In this document: one piece after another, positions 53,407 through 61,569 of the stretch
Layout of the letters: every line of letters starts with the position of its first letter
Numbering within the stretch: position 1 is the first letter of the stretch
Assembly: GCF_036880985.1 (NCBI RefSeq)
Contig: NZ_JBAJNO010000009.1
Location: 2,108,001-2,172,000, forward strand
DNA length: 64,000 nt
Direction: 5' to 3'
DNA from: Limibacter armeniacum
GTDB lineage: Bacteria; Bacteroidota; Bacteroidia; Cytophagales; Flammeovirgaceae
Position numbers and translations under genes: made by a program
Notes under the pieces: generated by a model
Seen by the model: only the letters and a program-made list of their open reading frames with translations
Told to the model about the DNA's origin: nothing
The model's database searches: none

Positions 53407-54456
53407 TTAGTAAGACAATGACACTTCTACGCTCAAACCAGCGCGAAGCAGATCCATATGTTGTTTCACATCAGTCAGGCGAATTACAACAGGTACTCTT
53501 TGCACTACCTTCACGAAGTTACCTGTTGCATTGTCAGGAGGCAGTAAAGAGAACTTGGCACCCGTAGCTCGTGAAATTGTTTCCACCTTTCCCTTTAGAG
53601 CTAAGTCGGGGTAGCTATCAATCATCACTTCAGCTTCCTGTCCTACTTGAATATGCTCCAGTTGTGTCTCCTTCATATTAGCCACTACATAGAAATCCTT
53701 ATCATCCACAATGGTGAATAGCGGCTGACCAGCCTTTACAAACTGTCCTGGCTCTACTTGCAGCTTACCGATTCGACCGCTACCTGGTGCCGGAATCTTG
53801 GTGTAAGAAAGATCCAATACAGCCTGATCAAGGGCTGCTTTCTTGATCTCTACTGAAGAATGTGCTTTGATCACCTCTGACTCAGCTACCTGAAGGTTAC
53901 TTTTAGCAAGGATGATCTCATTCTGTGCTACTTGGTACTGCTGAGAGATGGTTTGGAATTGCGCTTCTGCATCCTCCAAAGCCTTTTTAGTCAAGGCATT
54001 GTCTGCAAAAAGTGCTTTAGCCCTGTTCAGGTCAGTAGTTGCTTTTTCTTTCTGAATGCTTACTACCTGAGCATTGGAACGAGCTACACGCAAACGAGCT
54101 TCTGTACTAAGCTTGTTAGCCTCAGCCTCTTTCAGGTTAGCCTTAGCCAATTGGTAATCACCTTTTACTCGGTCTACAGCGATGCGGTATTCTTCATCCT
54201 CGATATAAACCAAAGTATCAGTAGCGCCTACTTGTCCATAATCAGACACCTTCAATTTTTTGATATATCCTGATACTCTTGAAATCACTGGATAAGTATG
54301 CCCTTCGATTTGGGCATTGTCTGTAGTCTCGTGATGTAACGAGTACATAGTTTCTTTGACACCAAACCCTGCTGCCGCTAACAGGATTGCGGCAAAAATT
54401 AGCTGGATTAGCTTTTTGTTACCCTTTTTCGGAGTTGATGGTATTTCTTTTTCCAT
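53407..54456 (-). CDS. HlyD/EmrA family periplasmic adaptor
   Basis: Periplasmic adaptor of the MFS efflux system. A short cytoplasmic N-terminus is followed by one membrane helix (about residues 16-33), the biotinyl-lipoyl region (TTDNAQIEGHTYPVISRVSG, the usual EmrA phrase is DNAYV...), a long alpha-hairpin (about 95-210) and the second lipoyl half with DLSYTKIPAPGSGRIGKLQV. The 349-residue length is normal. It is first gene of the operon, downstream of the promoter/operator at 54480-54521. Confidence 0.94.
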   Translation of the reverse strand: MEKEIPSTPKKGNKKLIQLIFAAILLAAAGFGVKETMYSLHHETTDNAQIEGHTYPVISRVSGYIKKLKVSDYGQVGATDTLVYIEDEEYRIAVDRVKGDYQLAKANLKEAEANKLSTEARLRVARSNAQVVSIQKEKATTDLNRAKALFADNALTKKALEDAEAQFQTISQQYQVAQNEIILAKSNLQVAESEVIKAHSSVEIKKAALDQAVLDLSYTKIPAPGSGRIGKLQVEPGQFVKAGQPLFTIVDDKDFYVVANMKETQLEHIQVGQEAEVMIDSYPDLALKGKVETISRATGAKFSLLPPDNATGNFVKVVQRVPVVIRLTDVKQHMDLLRAGLSVEVSLSY

Positions 54457-54479
54457 AGAAGTATTTTTTTGAACGGCGA

Positions 54480-54521
54480 CAAAAGTAAACTAGATTGACC
54501 AAAAGGTCAACTTAATTTACT
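54480..54521 (-). promoter_or_regulatory. Promoter of the MFS efflux operon with overlapping MarR-type operator
   Basis: On the minus strand TTG (54508-54510), a 20-base spacer and TACTTTTG (54480-54487) form a consensus promoter. A long symmetric palindrome covers it: AGTAAA (54484-54489), 5 bases, TTGACC (54495-54500), AAAA, GGTCAA (54505-54510), 5 bases, TTTACT (54516-54521). The -33 element is therefore part of the inner arm, so a bound dimer would exclude RNA polymerase. A possible plus-strand -7 (TATATTTG, 54535-54542) for the regulator gene lies just outside. Confidence 0.75.
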
Positions 54522-54600
54522 TTATTTTTATTCATATATTTGTCATGGGTAAAATGGAGGAACTACCAACTACTATTTATAAACTCAATATCACAATGAA

Positions 54601-55074
54601 ATGGAACGCACACTGGATGAATGGATGACATTTATAGCTCAAAGACAAAAGCACAGCCTACCCAGACTACTTGCTCTGCTCCGAAAAGACATGGAGCAAA
54701 AGTTTACAGAAAAAATGCTGGCTCGTGGGTATAATGATTTTAAGATGGGGCATATCGTGCTACTGGTAAATATTGACCCTGATGGCACAATCAATAATGA
54801 ACTGGCTAGGCTTGCCAAAATCACCAAGCAAGGGATGAATAAGGTGGTGAAGATTTTGGAATCTGCTGGCTATATCTATACAGAGCCTCATCAAACTGAC
54901 AAGCGAGCTATACTGCTCAAACTAACCGACAAAGGGAAACAGAAGCGTTTGGACTTGTATCATTGTCACGTAGAAATAAGAAAGGAATATGAAGAGGTTG
55001 TTGGACAGGATGACATAGACCATATGCTTCGCACGCTACGCAAGCTCTTGGGCTATCACGAAGATCAAATCTGA
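54601..55074 (+). CDS. MarR family transcriptional regulator
   Basis: Winged-helix repressor, 157 residues, divergent from the efflux operon. The HTH region is ELARLAKITKQGMNKVVKIL (about residues 67-86) and the wing has GYIYTEPHQTDKRAILLKLT, with the conserved DxR of the family. Helices at both ends form the dimer interface. The 144-base region between this gene and the adaptor gene holds a perfect palindrome on the efflux promoter, making repression of the pump by this protein very likely. Inducing ligand unknown. Confidence 0.93.
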   Translation: MERTLDEWMTFIAQRQKHSLPRLLALLRKDMEQKFTEKMLARGYNDFKMGHIVLLVNIDPDGTINNELARLAKITKQGMNKVVKILESAGYIYTEPHQTDKRAILLKLTDKGKQKRLDLYHCHVEIRKEYEEVVGQDDIDHMLRTLRKLLGYHEDQI

Positions 55075-55095
55075 TACTTTCTCCCTGCTAAAAAT

Positions 55096-55137
55096 AAAAA
55101 GGTCTTTCGGTTACAATTCCAAAAGACCTTTTTTATT
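55096..55137. terminator. Bidirectional terminator between marR-type and DUF6882-like genes
   Basis: AAAAAGGTCTTT and AAAGACCTTTTT with a loop of about 14 bases, A-run on the left and T-run on the right, between two convergent genes (stops at 55074 and 55172). Confidence 0.88.
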
Positions 55138-55171
55138 ATATATCAGTTTAAACACTGCTTGAATTGTTAGA

Positions 55172-55921
55172 TTATAATTTACCGTTCAAAGATTTAAGCC
55201 TTGATAACTGATCAAATTCCCCTACTATTAGCTTGCCACCATTTAATCCCTCAATTTTGTCTTCTTCAACTTTAAGTTGAAAACCTCTATCAATTAAGTA
55301 ATTAACAAAAGCCTCTTTATGATTTAACTCAATATTACCAATCAATTGGGGAAATACAGTTATCACTTTCTCCAATCTACTTTTTTCAATAGCAGGTATT
55401 TGATCACTATCAATGGTCACAACTAGAGTCCCTTGCCCATAATTTGCACAGTAATAGCTTTTTGAACTAAAATAACCACAAGCTATCATCCCTATTTTAT
55501 GTTCAAAGTTCTCTTCTACAGAAAAATGTCCTTCTACTAGTTCTTTGACTTTTTTCTCTTCTCCAATACTTTTCAATTGCATTGACTGCTCAAGTAAATG
55601 CTCAGGTATTCCACTTTGGGCATTTGCCCATCCCCACATCCAAGAGTTATCATTAAATGATAAAGAACCTATCACTTGAACCGGAAAAGTTAAATTATCT
55701 CCAAAAGAGATTGTACCTGAACCCATATCAAATTGCCATGAATTATCACCTATTACATCTCCAAAAATGAGTTGCTTTTCAAGTGATAACCCTGCATGTA
55801 AACTGAGTAGTTCATTTAATGAATACCAATCAGGTTTTTCATATGTACTAAACCCATTCAAGCTAGTCTGTGAATCTTCTTTTTTTGATTCTTTCCCAAA
55901 AAGTTTTTTAAATATGCTCAT
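55172..55921 (-). CDS. DUF6882-like cytoplasmic protein, function unknown
   Basis: No signal peptide; a basic N-terminus MSIFKKLFGKESKKEDSQTS precedes a domain with QVIGSLSFNDNSWMWGWANA, which is the characteristic region of DUF6882 proteins as I remember them. It is followed by EEKKVKELVEGHFSVEENFE and a Cys-containing strand MIACGYFSSKSYYCANYGQG. The length is 249 residues. AT-rich compared with the efflux genes next to it. It is followed by a membrane-protein gene on the same strand (upstream, 64 bases away), so the two may be co-transcribed. Role unknown; such proteins are often accessory. Confidence 0.7.
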   Translation of the reverse strand: MSIFKKLFGKESKKEDSQTSLNGFSTYEKPDWYSLNELLSLHAGLSLEKQLIFGDVIGDNSWQFDMGSGTISFGDNLTFPVQVIGSLSFNDNSWMWGWANAQSGIPEHLLEQSMQLKSIGEEKKVKELVEGHFSVEENFEHKIGMIACGYFSSKSYYCANYGQGTLVVTIDSDQIPAIEKSRLEKVITVFPQLIGNIELNHKEAFVNYLIDRGFQLKVEEDKIEGLNGGKLIVGEFDQLSRLKSLNGKL

Positions 55922-55985
55922 TTCTTCTCAATATTTTTTTGCTATCATTTTGATAATATATATGACTGAACTCTCCATCAATTAT

Positions 55986-56405
55986 TTACCTCATAAGATG
56001 AATCAATATTCCGAATATGCCTATCAACAAACATAATGGGGAAAAGAACTTTGTATCTAACTTCCCGAAAGTTGTATGCTTTATACTTTTGAAAAATCCA
56101 ACATATTTAAACTCACCAATTGCCCGCAAAAGAAATATTGAGGGTATTATCCAACTTCCATAGTCCATTATCCAGTCAGGTAAGCTGAAAACCACCAATC
56201 CTGATTTAATCACATAAAAAATTCCGAATGCTGTTAACCCAAGACCTACTATGGCACTGTCTAGCTTTTTCGGATTCAATACCCTTTCTCCATTTTCCTT
56301 AGTAGGCAATGATTCAGCAAACCCAAACTCCCCTCCGATTACCCAATTGAAATGAATTACACCAAGTACAATAAAGACTACACTTAAAAAAATTGATAAA
56401 ATCAT
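55986..56405 (-). CDS. DUF3995 family small membrane protein
   Basis: 139 residues with four hydrophobic helices. Recognisable marks are VIHFNWVIGGEFGFAESLPT at the start and the ending RAIGEFKYVGFFKSIKHTTF with KFFSPLCLLIG, both typical of DUF3995. Function is unknown for the family. The gene lies 64 bases upstream of the DUF6882-like gene on the same strand. AT-rich. Confidence 0.85.
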   Translation of the reverse strand: MILSIFLSVVFIVLGVIHFNWVIGGEFGFAESLPTKENGERVLNPKKLDSAIVGLGLTAFGIFYVIKSGLVVFSLPDWIMDYGSWIIPSIFLLRAIGEFKYVGFFKSIKHTTFGKLDTKFFSPLCLLIGIFGILIHLMR

Positions 56406-56732
56406 AATTCGATCTAATTATTAGAAATATGACATCAGAAAGAATAATTAAAACATATTCATAAAGACCCTTTATCACTGTGATGACTAAGAAATAAGTT
56501 AAATTAATCTCACACTAAATTTAGCATAAACCTTCACATCTTACTCTATATCTTGTAGATATTTACAATTCCACCATCTCAAAAAATATTAGATATAGCT
56601 TTTTGAAACCGCTGTAAATAAAAAAGGCGAACCATATAATTCGCCTTTTTTTTATTATTAGCAACAGACTCAGTGTCTGATTTTATTTTTCACTAATGAT
56701 TAAGATAGATTGTCACTACCTATTCTTTATTT
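56406..56732. other. 327-base AT-rich gap
   Basis: Holds the terminator at 56621-56653 and presumably the promoter of the DUF3995 gene. No gene, and no TAnnTTTG element that I could assign. Confidence 0.5.
56621..56653. terminator. Terminator downstream of the radical SAM gene
   Basis: AAAAAGGCGAA and TTCGCCTTTTT pair perfectly over 11 bp with an 8-base loop, with A-run and T-run on the two sides. It lies 80 bases past the radical SAM stop codon on the minus strand. Confidence 0.88.
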
Positions 56733-58943
56733 TCACAACCTAATCAACAACAAACCATTTTTACGAAGCTGCTGCCAAAGGTTTTCATTGACAAATTTTT
56801 TGAATGGTCTACCAAAGTGTGACTCATAACTTTCCTTCATCTCTTTCAGATTTGCAGGCTCTTCTTGATATACGTGACTTTGTTCCAAATAAGGAATCAA
56901 CCACTCAGCTTCTTCAGGGGTTGTCGTCACCTCTAAGTCTTCTTTTCGGCCAAAGAAAGTCAGTCTTACTCGGGTCTGTATACTTCCCTTTTTCTTCACT
57001 TTATACTCCTCTGCAAAAGGCATCTTACCCATCCAGATCAGTGCGTTATTCAGCTTTTCATCATCCTGCTCTTTATGGCGGTGAATCGCATCGCTAATCA
57101 AATGCTGATGATGTGTAGTAGGTTTGGTCGCAAAGTCAAACCACTCTTCCACCTCGTGCTCCATCCCTGCCCCATGCATATAATTAAACAGGGCTAATTT
57201 CAAACCTTCTGTAAATATACCATGGTCAGCTCCTGTCGGGTCTTCATGATCGTAATCATTCTTGGCAAAGCCCCCAAAATCCGGTCCTATTCTTTTGACA
57301 CCAAACTTCTCAGGTTCCAACCCGATTGGAGCATGCGCTGTCATCGAGAACCTGTGCCAATAACCAGACTGAATACAGTTATGTTCAAAGAGCTGACGAA
57401 CGATTTCCAAAGAGTCGATGGTTTCCTGTTCTGTCTGTGTCGGGAATCCATACATCAGGTAGGCATGTACCATAATGTTGGCTTTCATAAAACTGTTGGT
57501 CACTCTTGCCACCTGTTCTATGTCTACACCTTTTTTCATCATCTTCAATAGACGGTCAGATGCTACCTCCAGACCACCGGATACAGCGATACAGCCTGCC
57601 GATGCCATCAGCTTGCAAAGGTCTTCTGAAAATGTTTTTTCAAAACGGATATTTGCCCACCATGTGATTTTGATACCTCTTCTAATCAATTCCAAAGAAA
57701 GATCCCTTAAGGCAAGTGGGGGAGCCGCTTCATCCACAAAATGGAAACCGGTTTGCCCTGTGGTATTAATCAACTCTTCAATTCGATCTACCAGCAACTT
57801 GGCTGGTGCTCCATCATAGCGTCCGATGTAATCCAATGATACATCACAGAACGAGCATTTTTTCCAATAGCAACCATGTGCTACTGTCAGCTTGTTCCAA
57901 CGACCATCATTCCAGAGTCTGTGCATAGGGTTTGCCACCTCTATTACCGAAAGGTATTTGTCTAGTGGCAAGCCTGTGTAGTCTGGTGTTCCCACTTCAG
58001 AATGTGGTACAAATGCCTGCATTTTGAAGTCTACAAACTCCACTTTGCCCTGCTCATTACGGATAAACGTACGCTGTAAATGTTCAGGTTTCACCTCACC
58101 CTTAATCAACTTGATTACCTGCATAATTGGCCCCTCACCATCGTCTAATGTGATAAAGTCAAGGTAATCAAATACCCTTGGGTCTGTCAGATCTCGGAGT
58201 TCGGTATTGGCATAACCTCCTCCCATTGCAATTTTGATATCAGGATAATGCGCTTTCAAGTACTGTCCACACTTGAGCGCTCCATAAAGGTTACCGGGAA
58301 ATGGCACTGTAAAGGCTATAAAATCTGGCTGGGTAGATTGTATTTTCTCCTCCAATAACTCCAGCAGGAGCTCATCCAATAAAGATAGTGGTTCATTCAA
58401 CTCTTCCTCTATAGGATCAAAGCTACTTGCCGACATTGCAATGCTTTCTGCATAACGGCTAAATCCGAAGTGCGGAGAGATCGCTTCAATGATAAAATCC
58501 CCCAAGTCTTCCAGAAAAAGCGTTGCCAAGTATTTTGCCTTGTCTGTGATTCCCATCTGACCAAATGCCACATCCATATTATAGAGTTGCTTGAAACGCT
58601 TGGCTTCAGGCAATACTTCACGAGAACAGATACTATGAGCAAAGGTGCTGTCAGAGTTCTGAAGAAAATGAATCACTGGCTCTACCGCATCAATGTAGTC
58701 ATCTTGCAAGTAAAAAATACGCTGTGCATTGGCAGAGCAATCATCAATGATCTCTTCTGCTGCATCAAAGATACGCTCCAGTCCACTGCGGGAGAACATC
58801 TTCAATACCAGTTCGATCCCCAAATCTGCCTGAAATGCCGTTTCACCTTTTCTGTTCAGGTACCCTTTCAGGTATGCCGTCGCAGGGTATGGCGTATTAA
58901 GTTGGGTTAGAGGAGGCGTTATCAACAGCGTTTTCATATTCAT
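56733..58943 (-). CDS. B12-binding domain radical SAM protein, substrate unknown
   Basis: Large (736 residues) cytoplasmic enzyme. The N-terminal ~330 residues are a cobalamin-binding-like domain with TLLITPPLTQLNTPYPATAY and KIAMGGGYANTELRDLTDPR. The radical SAM domain starts with the cluster motif in AHGCYWKKCSFCDVSLDYIG, spacing C-x4-C-x2-C rather than the usual C-x3-C-x2-C. GFHFVDEAAPPLALRDLSLE and AYLMYGFPTQTEQETIDSLE are typical later strands. A C-terminal region of about 180 residues (from 560) is specific to this subgroup. No peptide or pathway genes are adjacent, so it stands alone. Likely a methyltransferase or other radical enzyme; the reaction cannot be inferred. The start may also be the ATG at 58937. 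Confidence 0.88.
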   Translation of the reverse strand: MNMKTLLITPPLTQLNTPYPATAYLKGYLNRKGETAFQADLGIELVLKMFSRSGLERIFDAAEEIIDDCSANAQRIFYLQDDYIDAVEPVIHFLQNSDSTFAHSICSREVLPEAKRFKQLYNMDVAFGQMGITDKAKYLATLFLEDLGDFIIEAISPHFGFSRYAESIAMSASSFDPIEEELNEPLSLLDELLLELLEEKIQSTQPDFIAFTVPFPGNLYGALKCGQYLKAHYPDIKIAMGGGYANTELRDLTDPRVFDYLDFITLDDGEGPIMQVIKLIKGEVKPEHLQRTFIRNEQGKVEFVDFKMQAFVPHSEVGTPDYTGLPLDKYLSVIEVANPMHRLWNDGRWNKLTVAHGCYWKKCSFCDVSLDYIGRYDGAPAKLLVDRIEELINTTGQTGFHFVDEAAPPLALRDLSLELIRRGIKITWWANIRFEKTFSEDLCKLMASAGCIAVSGGLEVASDRLLKMMKKGVDIEQVARVTNSFMKANIMVHAYLMYGFPTQTEQETIDSLEIVRQLFEHNCIQSGYWHRFSMTAHAPIGLEPEKFGVKRIGPDFGGFAKNDYDHEDPTGADHGIFTEGLKLALFNYMHGAGMEHEVEEWFDFATKPTTHHQHLISDAIHRHKEQDDEKLNNALIWMGKMPFAEEYKVKKKGSIQTRVRLTFFGRKEDLEVTTTPEEAEWLIPYLEQSHVYQEEPANLKEMKESYESHFGRPFKKFVNENLWQQLRKNGLLLIRL

Positions 58944-59118
58944 TTGTTTGTTAGCAAAATGCAGACAACCTCACAGGCTGGCCTGTCAATTGCCTTTTAT
59001 CATTGATCAAATTTTCCCTTAGGAGAATGCAAAGTTAGATCTTTTTGTTCAATGCATTTGAAGGTATTATCTTAAAAAAGAATTGAAAGGTGCTAACATG
59101 ACGCTAATTATACAAAAC

Positions 59119-59817
59119 ATGACCAAAAATATGATTTCTTCGCTAGTTGTTATGCTGTGTGTACTACTTACAGCTTGCGGAAGTAACAAGAGTACAGAGA
59201 AGGTCTCTTCCCAACCAACCAAGGAAGAAACCAATACTGAAACCGTAACTGCTAAAAAGAAAGTGATTTTCTTCGGCAACAGTCTAACGGCAGGCTACGG
59301 ACTTGACCCTGATGAAGCTTTCCCGTCCCTTATCAACCAAAAGTTTGAAACAATGGGATTACCCTATGAGTCCATCAACGCAGGGCTAAGTGGTGAAACT
59401 ACGGCTGGCGGCAAAGAAAGGGTTGAATGGATTTTGGAAAACTACGAGCCTGCTATTTTCATTCTGGAACTGGGTGGCAATGATGGGTTAAGAGGTATTG
59501 ACCCGAAGGCTTCAGAAGCAAACCTTCAGGCTATTATTGATAAGGTCAAAAAACAGTTTCCAAAAACCATCATTATTTTGGCTGGCATGCAGGCCCCTCC
59601 TAATATGGGGGAAGCATATACTTCTTCTTTTAGTCAAATTTATCCAACACTTGCCAAACGAAACAACATCCCTTTAGTCCCATTTTTATTGGAAGGAGTT
59701 GCTGGTATTCCTGAGCTAAACCAAGGAGACGGCATTCACCCTACTGCGGAAGGAAATAAGATTGTAGCAGAAAATGTTTGGAGTATTCTGAAGAAACAGA
59801 TAAGACAAGAGACTTAA
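59119..59817 (+). CDS. SGNH/GDSL arylesterase or lysophospholipase (TesA-like) lipoprotein
   Basis: Esterase with the SGNH blocks in order: VIFFGNSLTAGYGLDPDEAF (block I, here GNSL rather than GDSL, catalytic Ser), NAGLSGETTAGG (II, Gly), LELGGNDGLRG (III, Asn) and DGIHPTAEGN (V, Asp and His). The frame could open at a TTG (59083) or ATGs at 59098, 59119 or 59131; 59119 gives the best lipoprotein signal (MTKNMISSLVVMLCVLLTAC). Family members are periplasmic thioesterase/protease I/lysophospholipase. The gene is divergent from the radical SAM gene. GNSL is a known variant in this group. Confidence 0.92.
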   Translation: MTKNMISSLVVMLCVLLTACGSNKSTEKVSSQPTKEETNTETVTAKKKVIFFGNSLTAGYGLDPDEAFPSLINQKFETMGLPYESINAGLSGETTAGGKERVEWILENYEPAIFILELGGNDGLRGIDPKASEANLQAIIDKVKKQFPKTIIILAGMQAPPNMGEAYTSSFSQIYPTLAKRNNIPLVPFLLEGVAGIPELNQGDGIHPTAEGNKIVAENVWSILKKQIRQET

Positions 59818-59926
59818 GACAAAGGGTTGGAGATATTGAGAAAAGCACTTTCATCTTAACTACCAAGTCTAATATCTCCAATCAATTCCCTATATTGAAG
59901 GCTCATTCACATAATATTTTAACCAA

Positions 59927-60349
59927 ATGAGCAATCAGCAAACTTTAGACGTAAGAACCAGTACAATCGAAATTCCAGTTAGAGGGTACCACCTCGATGT
60001 ATTCAAACATGTAAACAATGCGCGCTACCTTGAATTTTTAGAGGAAGCTCGTTGGGCACATTTCGAAAAGAATGATACGATGAATACCGCTATGCAAAGA
60101 GGATTTGCAACGGTAATTGCCCACTACGACATCAGCTATAAGTATCCAGCGACAATCGGACAAACCTTGGAAGTCAAGACCTGCTTTGAGAGCATAGGAA
60201 AAAGCAGTGTTGTATTTAGACAACAGATTTTCCTGAAAGGTACTGACAAGGTAGTGGTAGATGCAAAAGTAACATTCGTAGTCATTGACCTAAAAACACA
60301 ACGTCCTGTCGAAATTCCTGAAGACTTGAAGGATGAGTTCTATAAATAA
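59927..60349 (+). CDS. Hot-dog fold acyl-CoA thioesterase (YbgC/FadM-like)
   Basis: 140-residue 4HBT-family protein. The active-site region GYHLDVFKHVNNARYLEFLE holds the Asp and the HVNNARY phrase typical of FadM/YbgC enzymes that hydrolyse acyl-CoA thioesters. The rest of the domain follows with VIAHYDISYKYPATIGQTLE. It is followed by a strong terminator and preceded by the esterase gene 109 bases upstream on the same strand. The physiological substrate is not clear. Confidence 0.92.
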   Translation: MSNQQTLDVRTSTIEIPVRGYHLDVFKHVNNARYLEFLEEARWAHFEKNDTMNTAMQRGFATVIAHYDISYKYPATIGQTLEVKTCFESIGKSSVVFRQQIFLKGTDKVVVDAKVTFVVIDLKTQRPVEIPEDLKDEFYK

Positions 60350-60382
60350 GAAGGTATCAAACGTTAGGTACTTAATAAAAAC

Positions 60383-60416
60383 ACCGAAGGTAAATGCTAC
60401 CTTCGGTATTTTTTTT
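60383..60416 (+). terminator. Terminator of the thioesterase gene
   Basis: ACCGAAGGTA and TACCTTCGGT pair perfectly over 10 bp with a 5-base loop, followed by T8. It lies 34 bases past the stop codon and 16 bases before the convergent macrodomain gene. Confidence 0.93.
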
Positions 60417-60431
60417 AGTCTATCGACTTAT

Positions 60432-60899
60432 CTAGAAATCATAGACAGTTGTACTGATATTCTGCTCAGTCAGTTGCTCTTTTATGATCGGTTCTATCTC
60501 TTCCCACTTTCCACCTGCCAATCCACAGCCTATTCTTGGCATATGAACAGATGCATTCAGTTCACTTGCCTTATCGGCTACCTCCTGAAGACCTTCCTTA
60601 ATGGCTTCATATCTGATCGGCGGGTTTCCATCTTCATCTTTTCTGATTTTATGCTGCCCAATCAGGTTAGCCACAAATATATTTCCGGACACTTCCACAA
60701 ACTGAACCCTGCCTAGCCTAAATCCTTCTCCAGACTTATGCCAAGCTCTGTACTGAGCTTCAGGTTCAGGCCACCTGTTTGAGAGTGCCATAACGAAGCC
60801 TTTACCCCATCCGCCAATATCATTACAAATATGTACAATGATCTTATTGCCTCCGCCCTGAGGTTGAGTTGCATCGCCTTTTATATACTGTATTTCCAT
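60432..60899 (-). CDS. Macrodomain ADP-ribosyl hydrolase (TARG1/ALC1-like)
   Basis: A stand-alone macrodomain of 155 residues. Motifs for ADP-ribose binding: YIKGDATQPQGGGNKIIVHI, CNDIGGWGKGFVMALSNRWP and MPRIGCGLAGGKWEEIEPII. The wording CND.GGWGKGF with RWPEPEAQY is of the TARG1 type, also found in the antitoxin DarG, which removes ADP-ribose from DNA. No DarT-like toxin gene is adjacent; the neighbour at 60936 is a small secreted protein. The likely role is removal of ADP-ribose from proteins or nucleic acid, or O-acetyl-ADP-ribose deacetylation. Confidence 0.92.
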   Translation of the reverse strand: MEIQYIKGDATQPQGGGNKIIVHICNDIGGWGKGFVMALSNRWPEPEAQYRAWHKSGEGFRLGRVQFVEVSGNIFVANLIGQHKIRKDEDGNPPIRYEAIKEGLQEVADKASELNASVHMPRIGCGLAGGKWEEIEPIIKEQLTEQNISTTVYDF

Positions 60900-60935
60900 T
60901 TTCAGTTATTATTAAAAAGTCGTGATTCATCGTTT

Positions 60936-61439
60936 TCAGAATGACCAAACAAGTCCTGCTCCCAATGGGGATACCCCAATTACCAGATTACGGGATATTA
61001 TCTCATCTCCTGAACCTTTATTATAGTATTCGACTGCTTTCTTGGCATGCTTACTAAAAGCTTTTTCAAACAGTAAAGAGCTCAATACTATTCCCGTCCC
61101 TACTCCAACTACTGTCCAATTTGGATGCTGATTACCAAATGCGGCTCCTATCTGCCACCCAACCATTCCTGCTCCAATCCCTGCAATGATCGCAGAGGTA
61201 ATATAATTACTCTTTGCTAACATAAACTCCTCATAGGCTTGTTTATCTGTTTTCAAGATATTTTCCACATCACGCATCGTCAGCGACTCATTAAATTCTG
61301 AATTTGGGTGGGTATAATAAATTCTAGTGCTTAATGGGCTTTGCTCATAATGAAGTTTACCACGCGCATCCTGGGCAAAGGTAGATGTCTCCATACAGAC
61401 ACCTCCCATCAAAAAGGATAAGAGTATCAAAATTCTCAT
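60936..61439 (-). CDS. Small secreted or membrane protein, function unknown
   Basis: 167 residues. The N-terminus MRILILLSFLMGGVCMETST resembles a signal peptide, cleaved perhaps after TFAQ. A central Gly-rich hydrophobic stretch (SAIIAGIGAGMVGWQIGAAF and VVGVGTGIVLSSLLF) may form two membrane helices or a glycine-zipper hairpin. The end is NLVIGVSPLGAGLVWSF with a terminal Phe. I recognise no family. It lies 36 bases upstream of the macrodomain gene on the same strand. Confidence 0.75.
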   Translation of the reverse strand: MRILILLSFLMGGVCMETSTFAQDARGKLHYEQSPLSTRIYYTHPNSEFNESLTMRDVENILKTDKQAYEEFMLAKSNYITSAIIAGIGAGMVGWQIGAAFGNQHPNWTVVGVGTGIVLSSLLFEKAFSKHAKKAVEYYNKGSGDEIISRNLVIGVSPLGAGLVWSF

Positions 61440-61492
61440 AACGATAGTGGCTTCCTATTTCAGCTATATTATTTTCTTTGATCAAGATAATT

Positions 61493-61530
61493 AATAAAGG
61501 CATCAACCTGTAACAGGTGATGCCTTTATT
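61493..61530 (-). terminator. Long hairpin between kbl and the secreted-protein gene
   Basis: AATAAAGGCATC/GATGCCTTTATT plus an inner ACCTGT/ACAGGT stem with one unpaired A form an 18-bp hairpin. It starts 40 bases beyond the kbl stop codon. T-runs beyond the stem are poor, but the T-rich lower stem can act. Confidence 0.65.
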
Positions 61531-61569
61531 GTAACTATAAGTCAAGAATATGTTGAACTTTCAACCTTC

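Noticed and set aside
58470-58910. 146-codon plus-strand frame inside the radical SAM gene
   Set aside because: It is antisense to the conserved N-terminal domain of that protein.
60432-60899. DarG antitoxin of a DarTG system
   Set aside because: The macrodomain is of the right type, but no DarT-like toxin gene is beside it and the C-terminal part of DarG is missing.
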